Assembly (NCBI GenBank): GCA_965205965.1
Contig: CBDBHT010000007.1
Coordinates: 1,116,001-1,180,000 of the forward strand
DNA from: Bin55 sp965205965
GTDB taxonomy: Bacteria; Pseudomonadota; Gammaproteobacteria; Pseudomonadales; Azotimanducaceae
Length of the DNA stretch: 64,000 nt
Direction: 5' to 3'
The notes beneath the pieces are model-generated. The model was not told the DNA's origin, ran no database searches, and saw only the letters and a list, made by a program, of their open reading frames with translations. How positions within the stretch are numbered: position 1 is the first letter of the stretch; each line of letters starts with the position of its first letter. A program made the translations under genes and the position numbers. Below are positions 7,123 to 17,850 of the stretch, piece by piece.

Positions 7123-8688
7123 TCATGGCGTATCGTAGATGCCAATGTACGCCTGCGGGTTTCGGAAAGCGTCTTCCTGAACTGTGTAGAGATGCTTCGT
7201 AGTGTCTTTGTTGAGGTCATGATCGCTGCCGAAAAGACGATTCAGATCGTCTTCATGCGCAGTATCTTCGAGGATAAAGCAGGCGGGTTTTGCTTTTGTG
7301 TTGTCCGCCAATACAAGCCGAATCTTTTCCCAGTCCTCGAAGAAATATTCCTCCAGTAAGGGCACGACCTTTCTCCGGAATATCTGCTCCAAAGTCCTCA
7401 TCCGTTCGGGGCCGTCATTGATCTCCTTCAAGGCAGTGAAGTACGCATGTCCGATGCAGTGGTCACGGTTATAGAGGGCTTCAATGCGTTGATTGATCAC
7501 CAATAACATCTTCGGAATATTGATCACCTGTTCCTCGACCATCACTCGGAGGCCGCCAAGAGGTGCTTCGGACGTATCGCTTGCATTCGGCATCATGGGC
7601 ACAAATTCGAACCTACGACGAAGGGCGGTGTCCAGCAGTGCTAGGGACCGATCCGCTGTGTTCATCGTACCGATAATGTCGACGTTGGCCGGCACCGAAA
7701 AAGTTTCACCAGAATACGGCAGCGTCACTTCCAGAGAGTGCCTGGAATGCTCACGCTTATCGGGTTCGATGAGCGTAATCAGCTCTCCGAAGATTTTGCT
7801 GATATTGCCGCGATTGATCTCATCGACGATCAGGGCAAAGCGATAGTCTGGCTCCTTGCGCGCCCTCTCACAGAGTCTCTTGAATGCACCCGCACGGATT
7901 TCGTAGCGAACTTGTCCAGAGTTGACACTCTCATCAAGTACCGGCCGCAGGCCCTCCACGAACTCCTCGTAGCCGTAGGATTGATGGAAGGTGACGAAGG
8001 TATAGCGCTTTGCATTCTCTTGTTGATAGTGTCTCTTCAGCAGATTGTATAACTCGTAGGTCTTGCCTGTTCCGGGCGGACCGTAGTAGATGCGGTTGAG
8101 GTTGATAGGAAGGCCCTTCAACCCGTCGAAACGCTTCGGCAGATTCTCGCCACCATGCATCTCTATCCCCAAGTGGTCTGCTACTTCGTGGTATTTGAGC
8201 TCGAAACCGTGAATGGCCTGGACCGTCCACTCGACGAGTTCTGGAAGCGTTTTTTTCAGGCCTTCATCCTTTGAAAGCAATGTGACGATTGGAGAGGAAT
8301 TATCGTAATCACCGCGCAGCTTAAGATAGGTTTTACGCACTGGATTGTGCTCGTCAAGTCCGACGGTATCGATCTTGACTTCAAACCCATACGATTCATT
8401 GATACCGACAGTGTAGGCCAGCTCATCCGGTGAATCCTTGTCGGGATAGATGCGGGCCCAGTTGTAAGCCTCGAATGACTGACCTTGACTCGTCGGCTTT
8501 CTGATGATCTTGACCTTTCCGGAGGGGAATAATCTGTCTTTTACCTCATGGGCCCACTTTTTGGTGACCGAGTAAGCCTCCTTAAGTTCGTCATATGCTG
8601 TCCTATGCTCCGGTTTCGATGTGTCGTAGCGTTTACCCTTCCATTGACTGAGCAAATTAAAGTGGTAGTCGGTGAAGTAGTCTGTCAT
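7123..8688 (-). CDS. mcrB: McrB-like AAA+ GTPase of McrBC
   Basis: A 521-residue protein. The N-terminal 190 residues (YFTDYHFNLLSQWKG, later NWARIYPDKDSPDELAYTVG) form a target-recognition-type region unlike the methylcytosine-binding domain of E. coli McrB, so specificity may differ. The AAA+ module follows: Walker A GPPGTGKT (203-210), Walker B FALIVDEINRGN (about 284-295) and the GTP-binding signature MNTADRS (342-348). The arginine finger region ALRRRFEFVPM is present. It hydrolyses GTP to translocate DNA and activates McrC downstream. Confidence 0.9.
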   Translation of the reverse strand: MTDYFTDYHFNLLSQWKGKRYDTSKPEHRTAYDELKEAYSVTKKWAHEVKDRLFPSGKVKIIRKPTSQGQSFEAYNWARIYPDKDSPDELAYTVGINESYGFEVKIDTVGLDEHNPVRKTYLKLRGDYDNSSPIVTLLSKDEGLKKTLPELVEWTVQAIHGFELKYHEVADHLGIEMHGGENLPKRFDGLKGLPINLNRIYYGPPGTGKTYELYNLLKRHYQQENAKRYTFVTFHQSYGYEEFVEGLRPVLDESVNSGQVRYEIRAGAFKRLCERARKEPDYRFALIVDEINRGNISKIFGELITLIEPDKREHSRHSLEVTLPYSGETFSVPANVDIIGTMNTADRSLALLDTALRRRFEFVPMMPNASDTSEAPLGGLRVMVEEQVINIPKMLLVINQRIEALYNRDHCIGHAYFTALKEINDGPERMRTLEQIFRRKVVPLLEEYFFEDWEKIRLVLADNTKAKPACFILEDTAHEDDLNRLFGSDHDLNKDTTKHLYTVQEDAFRNPQAYIGIYDTP

Positions 8689-9298
8689 TCGTTGTCGCTT
8701 TCATAGCATTGTACTATGAGCCTGTCGCGGGCTGCGCATTAGGATCAACATACTATTGTACTCCCAAGAAAATAGTCATGTTATGCTTAATTGTGGATAA
8801 CTTTCCAAATTGTATATTTTTTCTTGAGATACAATCGAAGTAGCTGCAGAAAGCGTGCGGTAATAAGATTTTCGTGCTGGCCGGCGAGGGAAGACGCCGA
8901 CGGGACTTATGTCGGTTAAGGGAGCATTCACTGGTGGGTCGACCAACATTAAATTGATGTACAAATTAGGCGAGGGAAGACGCAGCTGGAACACCGCTAC
9001 AGTGTATTGTTTATAGTGTCAGATGTTGGAATAGTATTTGGCGCACCTGATATGATAAACGAATCGGATATTAAAGGACGTATAACGATGGGGTGGAATT
9101 GAAAAAGAAGGACTTGAAATCACTCATCAACAATCCAAGCAATCTGTTTGCTATGAAGATCGCACGAAAACAGCCGACCGGAATGACGGGGTATTAGCCA
9201 TATAGGCCAGCACAGCCGTAGTGTGCCAGATACTCTTCGATGTCGGAATCCAAGTCTTCGCTGAAAACTTTTAAATGAATAGCAGACTTAAATATGCT
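8689..9298. other. Intergenic region between mcrB and the Fic gene
   Basis: No convincing gene. GGCGAGGGAAGACGC occurs twice as a direct repeat (about 8881 and 8970). A short frame from GTG 9093 (34 codons, starting VELKKKDLKSLINNP) looks coding in composition but has no clear ribosome binding site and may be a gene remnant. The mcrB promoter should lie in 8689-8800, which is AT-rich. Confidence 0.4.
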
Positions 9299-9314
9299 GT
9301 ACACTTAAGTTAAT
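9299..9314 (-). repeat. ATTAACTTAAGTGTAC repeat, right of mcrBC
   Basis: Read on the minus strand this is ATTAACTTAAGTGTAC followed by AGCATATTT. It is the inverted partner (15 of 16 bases) of the copy at 5591-5606. Together they bracket 3.7 kb holding MITE copy A, mcrC and mcrB. The site is 14 bases downstream of the Fic gene stop. Confidence 0.45.
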
Positions 9315-9328
9315 AGTTCACTTTTGAA

Positions 9329-10561
9329 TCATCTGACTGGAATGGGATCCGTTCCCCGCTCCAAGATACCCAGATACTTTTCGTAGGCGTATATGCGCTT
9401 ACGTTGTTTTCCCGTAATTTCGCGTACGACTTCCAAGTTTTCCAGTCTCTCCAGTGCCCTGCGAGCCGCTGGTGCGGATATGCCCAATGCTTTCCGAGCC
9501 GTTGTCGCGTCAGTGATAGGATTGCGCATGAGTAATTGATGCAACCGCAACGTATTAGTGGCGTAGCCCCCGCTCTTTCCAATACTGACCCCGTCTTGAT
9601 GAAACAAAGCGATGATCTCATGAGCCGCGTTCACGGCCTGGTCTGACGTGTGTTCGATTCCCGTCAGGTAGAACTTCAACCATGCCTCCCAATCACCTTT
9701 GTCATGTACGTTTTGAAGACGCTCGTAGTACTCGTCGCGCTGTGATTTAAAGTACAGACTCAGGTAGAGTAGCGGCTGTGCCAGCACGCCTTCCATACAT
9801 AGCAGGAGCGTAATAAGCAAACGACCCAATCGACCGTTACCATCCAAAAATGGATGAATGGACTCGAACTGAACGTGAATTAACCCGATCTTGATCAGTA
9901 TCGAAAGGTTGACCTTCTCGTCGTGATAAAATCTTTCTAGTTCTGACATCAAATCCGTGACCATGTTGGACGGTGGTGGAACGTATTTTGCGTTACCTGG
10001 GCGCGTTCCACCTATCCAGTTCTGCGACCGTCTGAACTCCCCCGCCTGCTGGTTTTCGCCTCGTCCGCTTGAAAGCAGTATCTTATGCATTTCCCGGATT
10101 AACCGCATAGAAAACGGTACGTTTTCTCTGGTGCGGTTGAGTCCATGATCAAGCGCATTGACGTAGTTCAAAACTTCTTCTACGTCGTGGGGCGGAAAAC
10201 CAGAGGTTTCCGCCCACTCGAACAGCAGCAGATCGGACAAGGATGATTGTGTCCCTTCGATTTGCGACGAGAGCAGCGCCTCCTTTCTAGCGTACATAAA
10301 TATCAAGAAGGATACATCCGGCAGTATTGAAGTAAGTCCGTCCAATCTTCCAAGTCCTTGATTTGCCCGATCTAGCAGGTTCACCAATCCATCAGTGCAA
10401 ATGCTCGGTTCCGGTGGTAGCGGTGCGGGAATAAAGGCATCAAACGATTCACCGGAGGAAGAGACTGCTATACGTTGGCCTAGACGACTGTGAGGCCGAT
10501 TCGCAAGGTCGTAAGGAACGACAACGTTCCTTAGAGGTTTTTTAAAGAACGAATACGGCAA
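9329..10561 (-). CDS. Fic family protein (probable AMP transferase with internal inhibitory helix)
   Basis: A 410-residue protein of the common Fic/DOC plus winged-helix type. The Fic core HPFLDGNGR (236-244) is intact with catalytic His and the nucleotide-binding GNGR. The inhibitory motif SSQIEGT (98-104) precedes it, so the protein is the self-inhibited class II type. The C-terminal ~90 residues (TDATTARKALGISAPAARRALERLE) form a winged helix. Fic proteins modify proteins by adding AMP or related groups; the target is unknown. The start is TTG at 10561 with AAGGAACG upstream; no better ATG exists before LPYSFFKKPLRNVVVPYDLA, which is a conserved family start. Confidence 0.88.
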   Translation of the reverse strand: MPYSFFKKPLRNVVVPYDLANRPHSRLGQRIAVSSSGESFDAFIPAPLPPEPSICTDGLVNLLDRANQGLGRLDGLTSILPDVSFLIFMYARKEALLSSQIEGTQSSLSDLLLFEWAETSGFPPHDVEEVLNYVNALDHGLNRTRENVPFSMRLIREMHKILLSSGRGENQQAGEFRRSQNWIGGTRPGNAKYVPPPSNMVTDLMSELERFYHDEKVNLSILIKIGLIHVQFESIHPFLDGNGRLGRLLITLLLCMEGVLAQPLLYLSLYFKSQRDEYYERLQNVHDKGDWEAWLKFYLTGIEHTSDQAVNAAHEIIALFHQDGVSIGKSGGYATNTLRLHQLLMRNPITDATTARKALGISAPAARRALERLENLEVVREITGKQRKRIYAYEKYLGILERGTDPIPVR

Positions 10562-10815
10562 AATCGTTCCTTGAGAAGAAAAGGTTGTACGAATATAAGC
10601 AGGAGATCGCTTAGAGTATCATATTAAGAGACGATTTTATTAAAATTCGTTTTTAATACGCCAAGATTGTAATTACTCCATGGGAGTGTAGTACTCCGTT
10701 CTAGTTTAGGGTTTGCGAAGTGGTTTCGTCATCGGTCCGTACAATGAACGTCGGCTACGGATGGGACGGTTCCGCACTCTAATCTCTCGCATCATCTGCT
10801 CCATGCTATTCCGTT

Positions 10816-11019
10816 TTAGAAATCTTCGTTAGTCATCTCCGCGTACTGATCTCGGCCAGGACCATCGTAGGTACTGAAGTCATCCGAGAATTGATCATAA
10901 AACTTACGGACCTTCTTCACCCTTCCGGTGATGACTTGAAGATACTGAAAGGTCGGAGCGATACCAGGCTCTCGCAGCACGTGAGCAATCTTCAGCCCCA
11001 TAACACTTTGATTTTCCAT
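10816..11019 (-). CDS. Hypothetical small protein (67 aa)
   Basis: ATG 11019 is preceded by GGGGAGCAAGGCC, a good ribosome binding site, and the product (MENQSVMGLKIAHVLREPG...) has a plausible composition, with an acidic C-terminus. No family is recognised. It lies between the Fic gene and the distal end of the CRISPR array, on the minus strand. The call rests only on the ribosome binding site and composition. Confidence 0.4.
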   Translation of the reverse strand: MENQSVMGLKIAHVLREPGIAPTFQYLQVITGRVKKVRKFYDQFSDDFSTYDGPGRDQYAEMTNEDF

Positions 11020-11090
11020 GGCCTTGCTCCCCGTACAAGCGAGAGAATCTCACCTTTTCTGATCACGGATGCGGGGAAAGAGAGGTATAG

Positions 11091-11107
11091 CCCGGATATT
11101 GCATGAG
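11091..11107 (+). repeat. Solitary IS1380-type end
   Basis: CCCGGATATTGCATGAG is identical over 16 bases to the outer end of the IS1380 relic beside cas3 (26245). What follows (TGGTGCGAGATGGG) does not match the interior of that relic, so this is either the other end of such an element or a leftover end. It is about 190 bases from the distal end of the CRISPR array; the rest of 11020-11297 shows nothing else. Confidence 0.45.
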
Positions 11108-11297
11108 TGGTGCGAGATGGGTCTGTTTTTCGGTTTGGAGCGGTAATCAGGGTTCCCACGTCCGTATTTCGCCCATGATCCGTGGTTCAGGCCAGTAATT
11201 TCCAGTAAGCAAATGTCTGGATACTGGCAGTGTGTTCAAAAGATGGGTGAGCATTTCTTTGATTTCTCTAAACCCCAATCCGGTAGTCCTCGACAAA

Positions 11298-14200
11298 GTT
11301 TCAATCCACGCACCCGTGAAGGTGCGAAGAGGTACTATTTGAGGGTATTGGCTACCAATGATGTTTCAATCCACGCACCCGTGAAGGTGCGAAGCCTATT
11401 TCTGTTCCTGTGGAGTTAGATGATGATTGTTTCAATCCACGCACCCGTGAAGGTGCGAAGGGCAAGCACCTAGCCAGCCCGACAGAGTAATACGGTTTCA
11501 ATCCACGCACCCGTGAAGGTGCGAAGCCAAATACACGGCTAATATTTTACTGTCACAGCTGTTTCAATCCACGCACCCGTGAAGGTGCGAAGAGCGTTAA
11601 TTTGCGTCGATGTACGGAGACGTATTGTTTCAATCCACGCACCCGTGAAGGTGCGAAGTTGTACCGTTGATCCAGCGTCTAACACGTGTGCGGGTTTCAA
11701 TCCACGCACCCGTGAAGGTGCGAAGCCGATCTTCGTAACCTCCCACACATACCAGTAGCGTTTCAATCCACGCACCCGTGAAGGTGCGAAGCCGTGCGGA
11801 AAGCTGGGGGGAATGTCAATGATCTGGGTTTCAATCCACGCACCCGTGAAGGTGCGAAGTCGCAAACGGTTCGGCATTGACCAAAGCGGATATCGTTTCA
11901 ATCCACGCACCCGTGAAGGTGCGAAGGACAGGTTGGCAAGATATCAGTATTGAGAGTCACGTTTCAATCCACGCACCCGTGAAGGTGCGAAGCCGTGCGG
12001 AAAGCTGGGGGGAATGTCAATGATCTGGGTTTCAATCCACGCACCCGTGAAGGTGCGAAGTCGCAAACGGTTCGGCATTGACCAAAGCGGATATCGTTTC
12101 AATCCACGCACCCGTGAAGGTGCGAAGCTGGTACGCGGCGCGGGGAGCTGGAATCGCGCCTGTTTCAATCCACGCACCCGTGAAGGTGCGAAGAAACCCC
12201 CCAGGTCGGCCTAGACTATAACACAGGGTTTCAATCCACGCACCCGTGAAGGTGCGAAGTTCACGTGATTTTGTTGAGAAATGTTGACAACGTGTTTCAA
12301 TCCACGCACCCGTGAAGGTGCGAAGATTTCAAACCTTGTGCCGTGCCACTCAGAATCCAGTTTCAATCCACGCACCCGTGAAGGTGCGAAGATTTCAAAC
12401 CTTGTGCCGTGCCACTCAGAATCCAGTTTCAATCCACGCACCCGTGAAGGTGCGAAGATTTCAAACCTTGTGCCGTGCCACTCAGAATCCAGTTTCAATC
12501 CACGCACCCGTGAAGGTGCGAAGATTTCAAACCTTGTGCCGTGCCACTCAGAATCCAGTTTCAATCCACGCACCCGTGAAGGTGCGAAGATTTCAAACCT
12601 TGTGCCGTGCCACTCAGAATCCAGTTTCAATCCACGCACCCGTGAAGGTGCGAAGTCGCCTCCACCCTCTATGGGGGACAGATAACATAGTTTCAATCCA
12701 CGCACCCGTGAAGGTGCGAAGTTCGGGGGTTAACTTTTCGACGCTGAGGCAGATGTTTCAATCCACGCACCCGTGAAGGTGCGAAGTCAAGAGGGCCGGC
12801 GTATGGGCGTCTATGGTCCGGTTTCAATCCACGCACCCGTGAAGGTGCGAAGTTGACCTTTCTTGTCAAGGAACTCGGTGAGAAGGAGTTTCAATCCACG
12901 CACCCGTGAAGGTGCGAAGATAAATCTCTCTTAAATGAATGAATGCAACTAATGTTTCAATCCACGCACCCGTGAAGGTGCGAAGAGGTTTTTATGAACG
13001 AAATTGTCTTATTTGAACGTGTTTCAATCCACGCACCCGTGAAGGTGCGAAGTAAAAATCTCTCTCAAATAGTGAATACCGCTAATGTTTCAATCCACGC
13101 ACCCGTGAAGGTGCGAAGTTATCGCAGGGTATAAAATCCCTAGATGTTTTGGTTTCAATCCACGCACCCGTGAAGGTGCGAAGATACCCGCGCAATCAGA
13201 AGTAGCACTAGGATTTTGTTTCAATCCACGCACCCGTGAAGGTGCGAAGCAGCTATCGTTATAGCAGTTCCAGATATAGACTTGTTTCAATCCACGCGCC
13301 CGTGAAGGTGCGAAGCGCCCGAAGTGTTTTATGTCGCTAGTGAGACTGAGGTTTCAATCCACGCACCCGTGAAGGTGCGAAGCTTCCGCCACATACGCCG
13401 AATAGGTCGAAAATTTGTTTCAATCCACGCACCCGTGAAGGTGCGAAGACGCCGTAAGCGTGTGGTGGGCGTTCGTTAATGGTTTCAATCCACGCACCCG
13501 TGAAGGTGCGAAGAATACGTCGGGAAAATTACGCAACCTCGCGGAGATGTTTCAATCCACGCACCCGTGAAGGTGCGAAGCGGCAATGATGCGAAATAGC
13601 TTGTTCGGCCGAGTCGTTTCAATCCACGCACCCGTGAAGGTGCGAAGCATTATATTTAGAGAGAGAGCAAATTATGTTAGTGTTTCAATCCACGCACCCG
13701 TGAAGGTGCGAAGACAAACGGTTCGACTGGCTGAAACAAGCAAAGAGTTTCAATCCACGCACCCGTGAAGGTGCGAAGAGGTAACGGTAGTGCCCTCTCG
13801 GCGGTGGTGTTCGGGTTTCAATCCACGCACCCGTGAAGGTGCGAAGGCGTTGGCTTCTGGGGTTTGTTAAGGGATGATGAGTTTCAATCCACGCACCCGT
13901 GAAGGTGCGAAGGATTTCTCGGCTTAGGGCAGGATCAAAATTCGAGGTTTCAATCCACGCACCCGTGAAGGTGCGAAGGCAAAGCGTTCAACGGTCTGGA
14001 AGCCCGGAAAGCGTTTCAATCCACGCACCCGTGAAGGTGCGAAGCCGCATCGCATTCGATAGGGTCTATGCTGTATTGAGTTTCAATCCACGCACCCGTG
14101 AAGGTGCGAAGGGCTACTGGTGGTGGGATTCCGAAGCACGGTCCAGTTTCAATCCACGCACCCGTGAAGGTGCGAAGCCAACACGTTTTGACGGGTCGGA

Positions 14201-17200
14201 TAGCAACTCCGGTTTCAATCCACGCACCCGTGAAGGTGCGAAGAAATTATGATTTTGATAATGTCATTCTCTTGGATGTTTCAATCCACGCACCCGTGAA
14301 GGTGCGAAGTGAGAGTAAAGGGAACAAGTCGAAGTTCCGGGGTGTTTCAATCCACGCACCCGTGAAGGTGCGAAGGAAAACGGAACCCATTTATCATCCA
14401 TCAAGTTATGGTTTCAATCCACGCACCCGTGAAGGTGCGAAGAGGTCTATGGGATGGATCAAGGGACTGTCAATGAAGTTTCAATCCACGCACCCGTGAA
14501 GGTGCGAAGTCGAGGGTACCTTGGTCGTCGACATAAATGCAGAGTTTCAATCCACGCACCCGTGAAGGTGCGAAGCTCCCGCCGTTCCTGGGCGCGGAGG
14601 TGGAACGAGTTTCAATCCACGCACCCGTGAAGGTGCGAAGCATATCCGGATTCACCGGTTTCCGTACTGACGGAGTTTCAATCCACGCACCCGTGAAGGT
14701 GCGAAGACCAAGATCCACGCGGATCAGCTCCCACGCGTCGTTTCAATCCACGCACCCGTGAAGGTGCGAAGTCGTCCATATGCGCGACCAGGACGACGTC
14801 TTTTCGTTTCAATCCACGCACCCGTGAAGGTGCGAAGGCGATAGCGAGCGACGAGGCGATCGAGGACGTGGCGTTTCAATCCACGCACCCGTGAAGGTGC
14901 GAAGTGGGGGCGCGTGATGTTCCGCGAGCTCAAGACCGAGTTTCAATCCACGCACCCGTGAAGGTGCGAAGCCCAGCCGCCGCCGTTCTCGTGCTGGTGA
15001 GCCGGTTTCAATCCACGCACCCGTGAAGGTGCGAAGCCCGCGGCGCGGGTGACGACGCTGTTTGGCACGGTTTCAATCCACGCACCCGTGAAGGTGCGAA
15101 GCACACATATCCGTCTTCGTGTCAGTCTTGTCCCAGTTTCAATCCACGCACCCGTGAAGGTGCGAAGAAGGCGAAGATGATCAAGTGTGGGGATTTGACG
15201 AGTTTCAATCCACGCACCCGTGAAGGTGCGAAGGTCATTGTCCGTGAAGACTTGGTGGAAGGCGGGAAGGTTTCAATCCACGCACCCGTGAAGGTGCGAA
15301 GGCAAAGCGTTCAACGGTCTGGAAGCCCGGAAAGCGTTTCAATCCACGCACCCGTGAAGGTGCGAAGTAGTCTGGTCGCCACTCGCAGTAGGGGAGAGAC
15401 GTTTCAATCCACGCACCCGTGAAGGTGCGAAGGAGTGCGGCTGGTTTGGGCCATCAGGATTTGGAGGGAGACGTTTCAATCCACGCACCCGTGAAGGTGC
15501 GAAGCCCGGTCCAGCACCAGCTGGTAAAGCGCGGCCTGTTTCAATCCACGCACCCGTGAAGGTGCGAAGGCGGGACCGGCCCGTCATGTGGCGGATGAAA
15601 CCGGCCTGTTTCAATCCACGCACCCGTGAAGGTGCGAAGCCGGCACGTGGTTCGTTGACGTGCTCCTAAAGCAGTTTCAATCCACGCACCCGTGAAGGTG
15701 CGAAGATCGAGATGCACGGAGGCGGCGGGACAAGGTTCGTTTCAATCCACGCACCCGTGAAGGTGCGAAGCTGCTGGATTTTGACGGCGGCGCGTACCGG
15801 GCCGGGTTTCAATCCACGCACCCGTGAAGGTGCGAAGATCCCAGCAGACCCGGACGTCGGAAGTCAATATCGGTTTCAATCCACGCACCCGTGAAGGTGC
15901 GAAGCCGGGCTGGACGTGGCCGACACGGGCGCGAACAAGTTTCAATCCACGCACCCGTGAAGGTGCGAAGTTCCTGACCCACGGTGGAGGGCGGGCGGAT
16001 AATGGGTTTCAATCCACGCACCCGTGAAGGTGCGAAGATAAACGATCTGGATTTGGAATACACCGGTTACGGTTTCAATCCACGCACCCGTGAAGGTGCG
16101 AAGACGTGACGTTGTCGGGAAATGCCACACACAAGGAGTTTCAATCCACGCACCCGTGAAGGTGCGAAGACCGATTCTATGCGCACATTATCTAGCGAAA
16201 CGGGTTTCAATCCACGCACCCGTGAAGGTGCGAAGCTGCCAGTTGTACGACTTGAACATCACGACGACATGTTTCAATCCACGCACCCGTGAAGGTGCGA
16301 AGTACGCCGTAAGCGTGTGGTGGGTGTGCGTTAATGGTTTCAATCCACGCACCCGTGAAGGTGCGAAGTTGAGTTCTGGGCCCAACTGGTTAGCAAGTAG
16401 ATTGTTTCAATCCACGCACCCGTGAAGGTGCGAAGTTGAGTTCTGGGCCCAACTGGTTAGCAAGTAGATTGTTTCAATCCACGCACCCGTGAAGGTGCGA
16501 AGTTATACGCCGCGGATATCCCGACGACGATTAATGGTTTCAATCCACGCACCCGTGAAGGTGCGAAGAAGTGCTGACCTGATACAGGTGCGAATTTTGG
16601 ACAGTTTCAATCCACGCACCCGTGAAGGTGCGAAGGTTCGGTGCTTGTTGCTTGTGTGTATCGGCAGATCGTTTCAATCCACGCACCCGTGAAGGTGCGA
16701 AGTGCCGCTGGGTGGTCGGCCCAGTCGGCGGAAATACGATCGTTTCAATCCACGCACCCGTGAAGGTGCGAAGTCGTCCTTGGCCGGGGACATCCGGGCG
16801 ACCACCGGGTTTCAATCCACGCACCCGTGAAGGTGCGAAGGACGGAGGAGGTCAGGCTGGACGAGCGGGACTGGTTTCAATCCACGCACCCGTGAAGGTG
16901 CGAAGTTATTTCGCTGTGTCAGATTAGAGAGTGTCGGGAGTTTCAATCCACGCACCCGTGAAGGTGCGAAGAAAAGCCCATCTAACGCCCCCTCTGTTGG
17001 ATCAGTTTCAATCCACGCACCCGTGAAGGTGCGAAGCTGAGCATTGGAGGCGGATTTCCTATCGTCAAGCAGTTTCAATCCACGCACCCGTGAAGGTGCG
17101 AAGCGTTTGGCCGCGTTAAACGCGCTCCACGCGAAACGTTTCAATCCACGCACCCGTGAAGGTGCGAAGAACGTTGATTTACAACGGATGGACGGTGTAC

Positions 17201-17368
17201 GTGGTTTCAATCCACGCACCCGTGAAGGTGCGAAGCGCCGGCACGTTGTTTACCGAGGCGGCGGTGCGTGTTTCAATCCACGCACCCGTGAAGGTGCGAA
17301 GACGACGCGGGTTGCGGCACTCGGAGGCGTATAATTGTTTCAATCCACGCACCCGTGAAGGTGCGAAG
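11298..17368 (-). CRISPR. Type I-C CRISPR array, about 92 repeats and 91 spacers
   Basis: I counted 92 copies of a 32-bp repeat; on the plus strand it starts GTTTCAATCCACGCACCCGT and ends GAAGGTGCGAAG. Spacers are 33-37 nt (mean about 34). The crRNA strand is the minus strand, because type I-C repeats end GGATTGAAAC at the 3' side and the cas genes lie upstream at higher coordinates. The stem CGCACC/GGTGCG is intact. All repeats look identical except 13284, where CACGCACCC reads CACGCGCCC. Leader-proximal (newest) spacers are near 17337, oldest near 11298. One spacer occurs five times in a row (12326-12623), a two-spacer block is duplicated (11792 and 11993), and other spacers recur (13979/15300; 16369/16436). 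ORFs spanning the array are artefacts. Confidence 0.98.
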
Positions 17369-17551
17369 CCCGTCAGTATATCTAATTGTTAAAGAATAAA
17401 AAATTACGCTGATTCTGCGAACACCACAATAAATCAATGGCCTCAATGTAGAGAGTTTATCTGTTTAGGCAAAAAAATTAAATGAATCAATAGCTAAAAC
17501 TACAATGCGAAACCTCTGCTCGTTTCACGATCACTACAGGTTCGCAGACCA
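17369..17551 (-). promoter_or_regulatory. CRISPR leader between cas2 and the array
   Basis: This 183-base AT-rich stretch lies between the cas2 stop and the first repeat, on the upstream side of the transcribed strand. It contains A/T runs (AAAAAAATTAAATGAATC) and no ORF. By position and composition it should hold the array promoter and the integration signals used by Cas1-Cas2. No specific -10/-35 pair or IHF site could be named with confidence. Confidence 0.75.
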
Positions 17552-17842
17552 CTAAAAAATCAGAGAGCCTTCTGGATCATATGATGTATTGACTCCAACA
17601 TGTTCAACGCGAGGGCGCCAATTAGCTCCGAGTCTGTAGAATCGCAGGCTATCCTCTTTTTTATCAATTTCCTTTATCAACTCTGACCGTAACTTCGTCC
17701 ATTGAGCAGGGTCTACTTGACACTCGAATACCGAATATTGCACTCGTTGGCCACAATTCTTGCAGGCTCGCGCAACGCGACGTAAACGTCTACGACCCGC
17801 AGCATCGCGTGTCGCGACATCGTACGTAACTAACATCATCAT
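17552..17842 (-). CDS. cas2: Cas2, type I-C
   Basis: A 96-residue protein beginning MMMLVTYDVATRDAAGRRRLRRVA, the typical type I-C Cas2 start with the acidic residue of the ferredoxin-like fold (YDV). With Cas1 it forms the spacer integration complex. The ORF can be read from ATG 17860, overlapping cas1 by 10 bases, but ATG 17842 follows GGAGGTAGGTGGAGAA and matches the family start. Last gene of the cas operon before the leader. Confidence 0.95.
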   Translation of the reverse strand: MMMLVTYDVATRDAAGRRRLRRVARACKNCGQRVQYSVFECQVDPAQWTKLRSELIKEIDKKEDSLRFYRLGANWRPRVEHVGVNTSYDPEGSLIF

Positions 17843-17850
17843 TTCTCCAC

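Noticed and set aside
11539..17392. Many ORFs of 60-164 codons on both strands with repeating motifs such as FAPSRVRGLK or VSIHAPVKVR
   Set aside because: They are translations of the CRISPR repeat in successive frames; the repeat-spacer structure explains them completely.
17369..17551. Possible tracrRNA or additional small RNA next to the array
   Set aside because: Type I-C does not use tracrRNA and no anti-repeat sequence was seen; the region is a normal leader by position.
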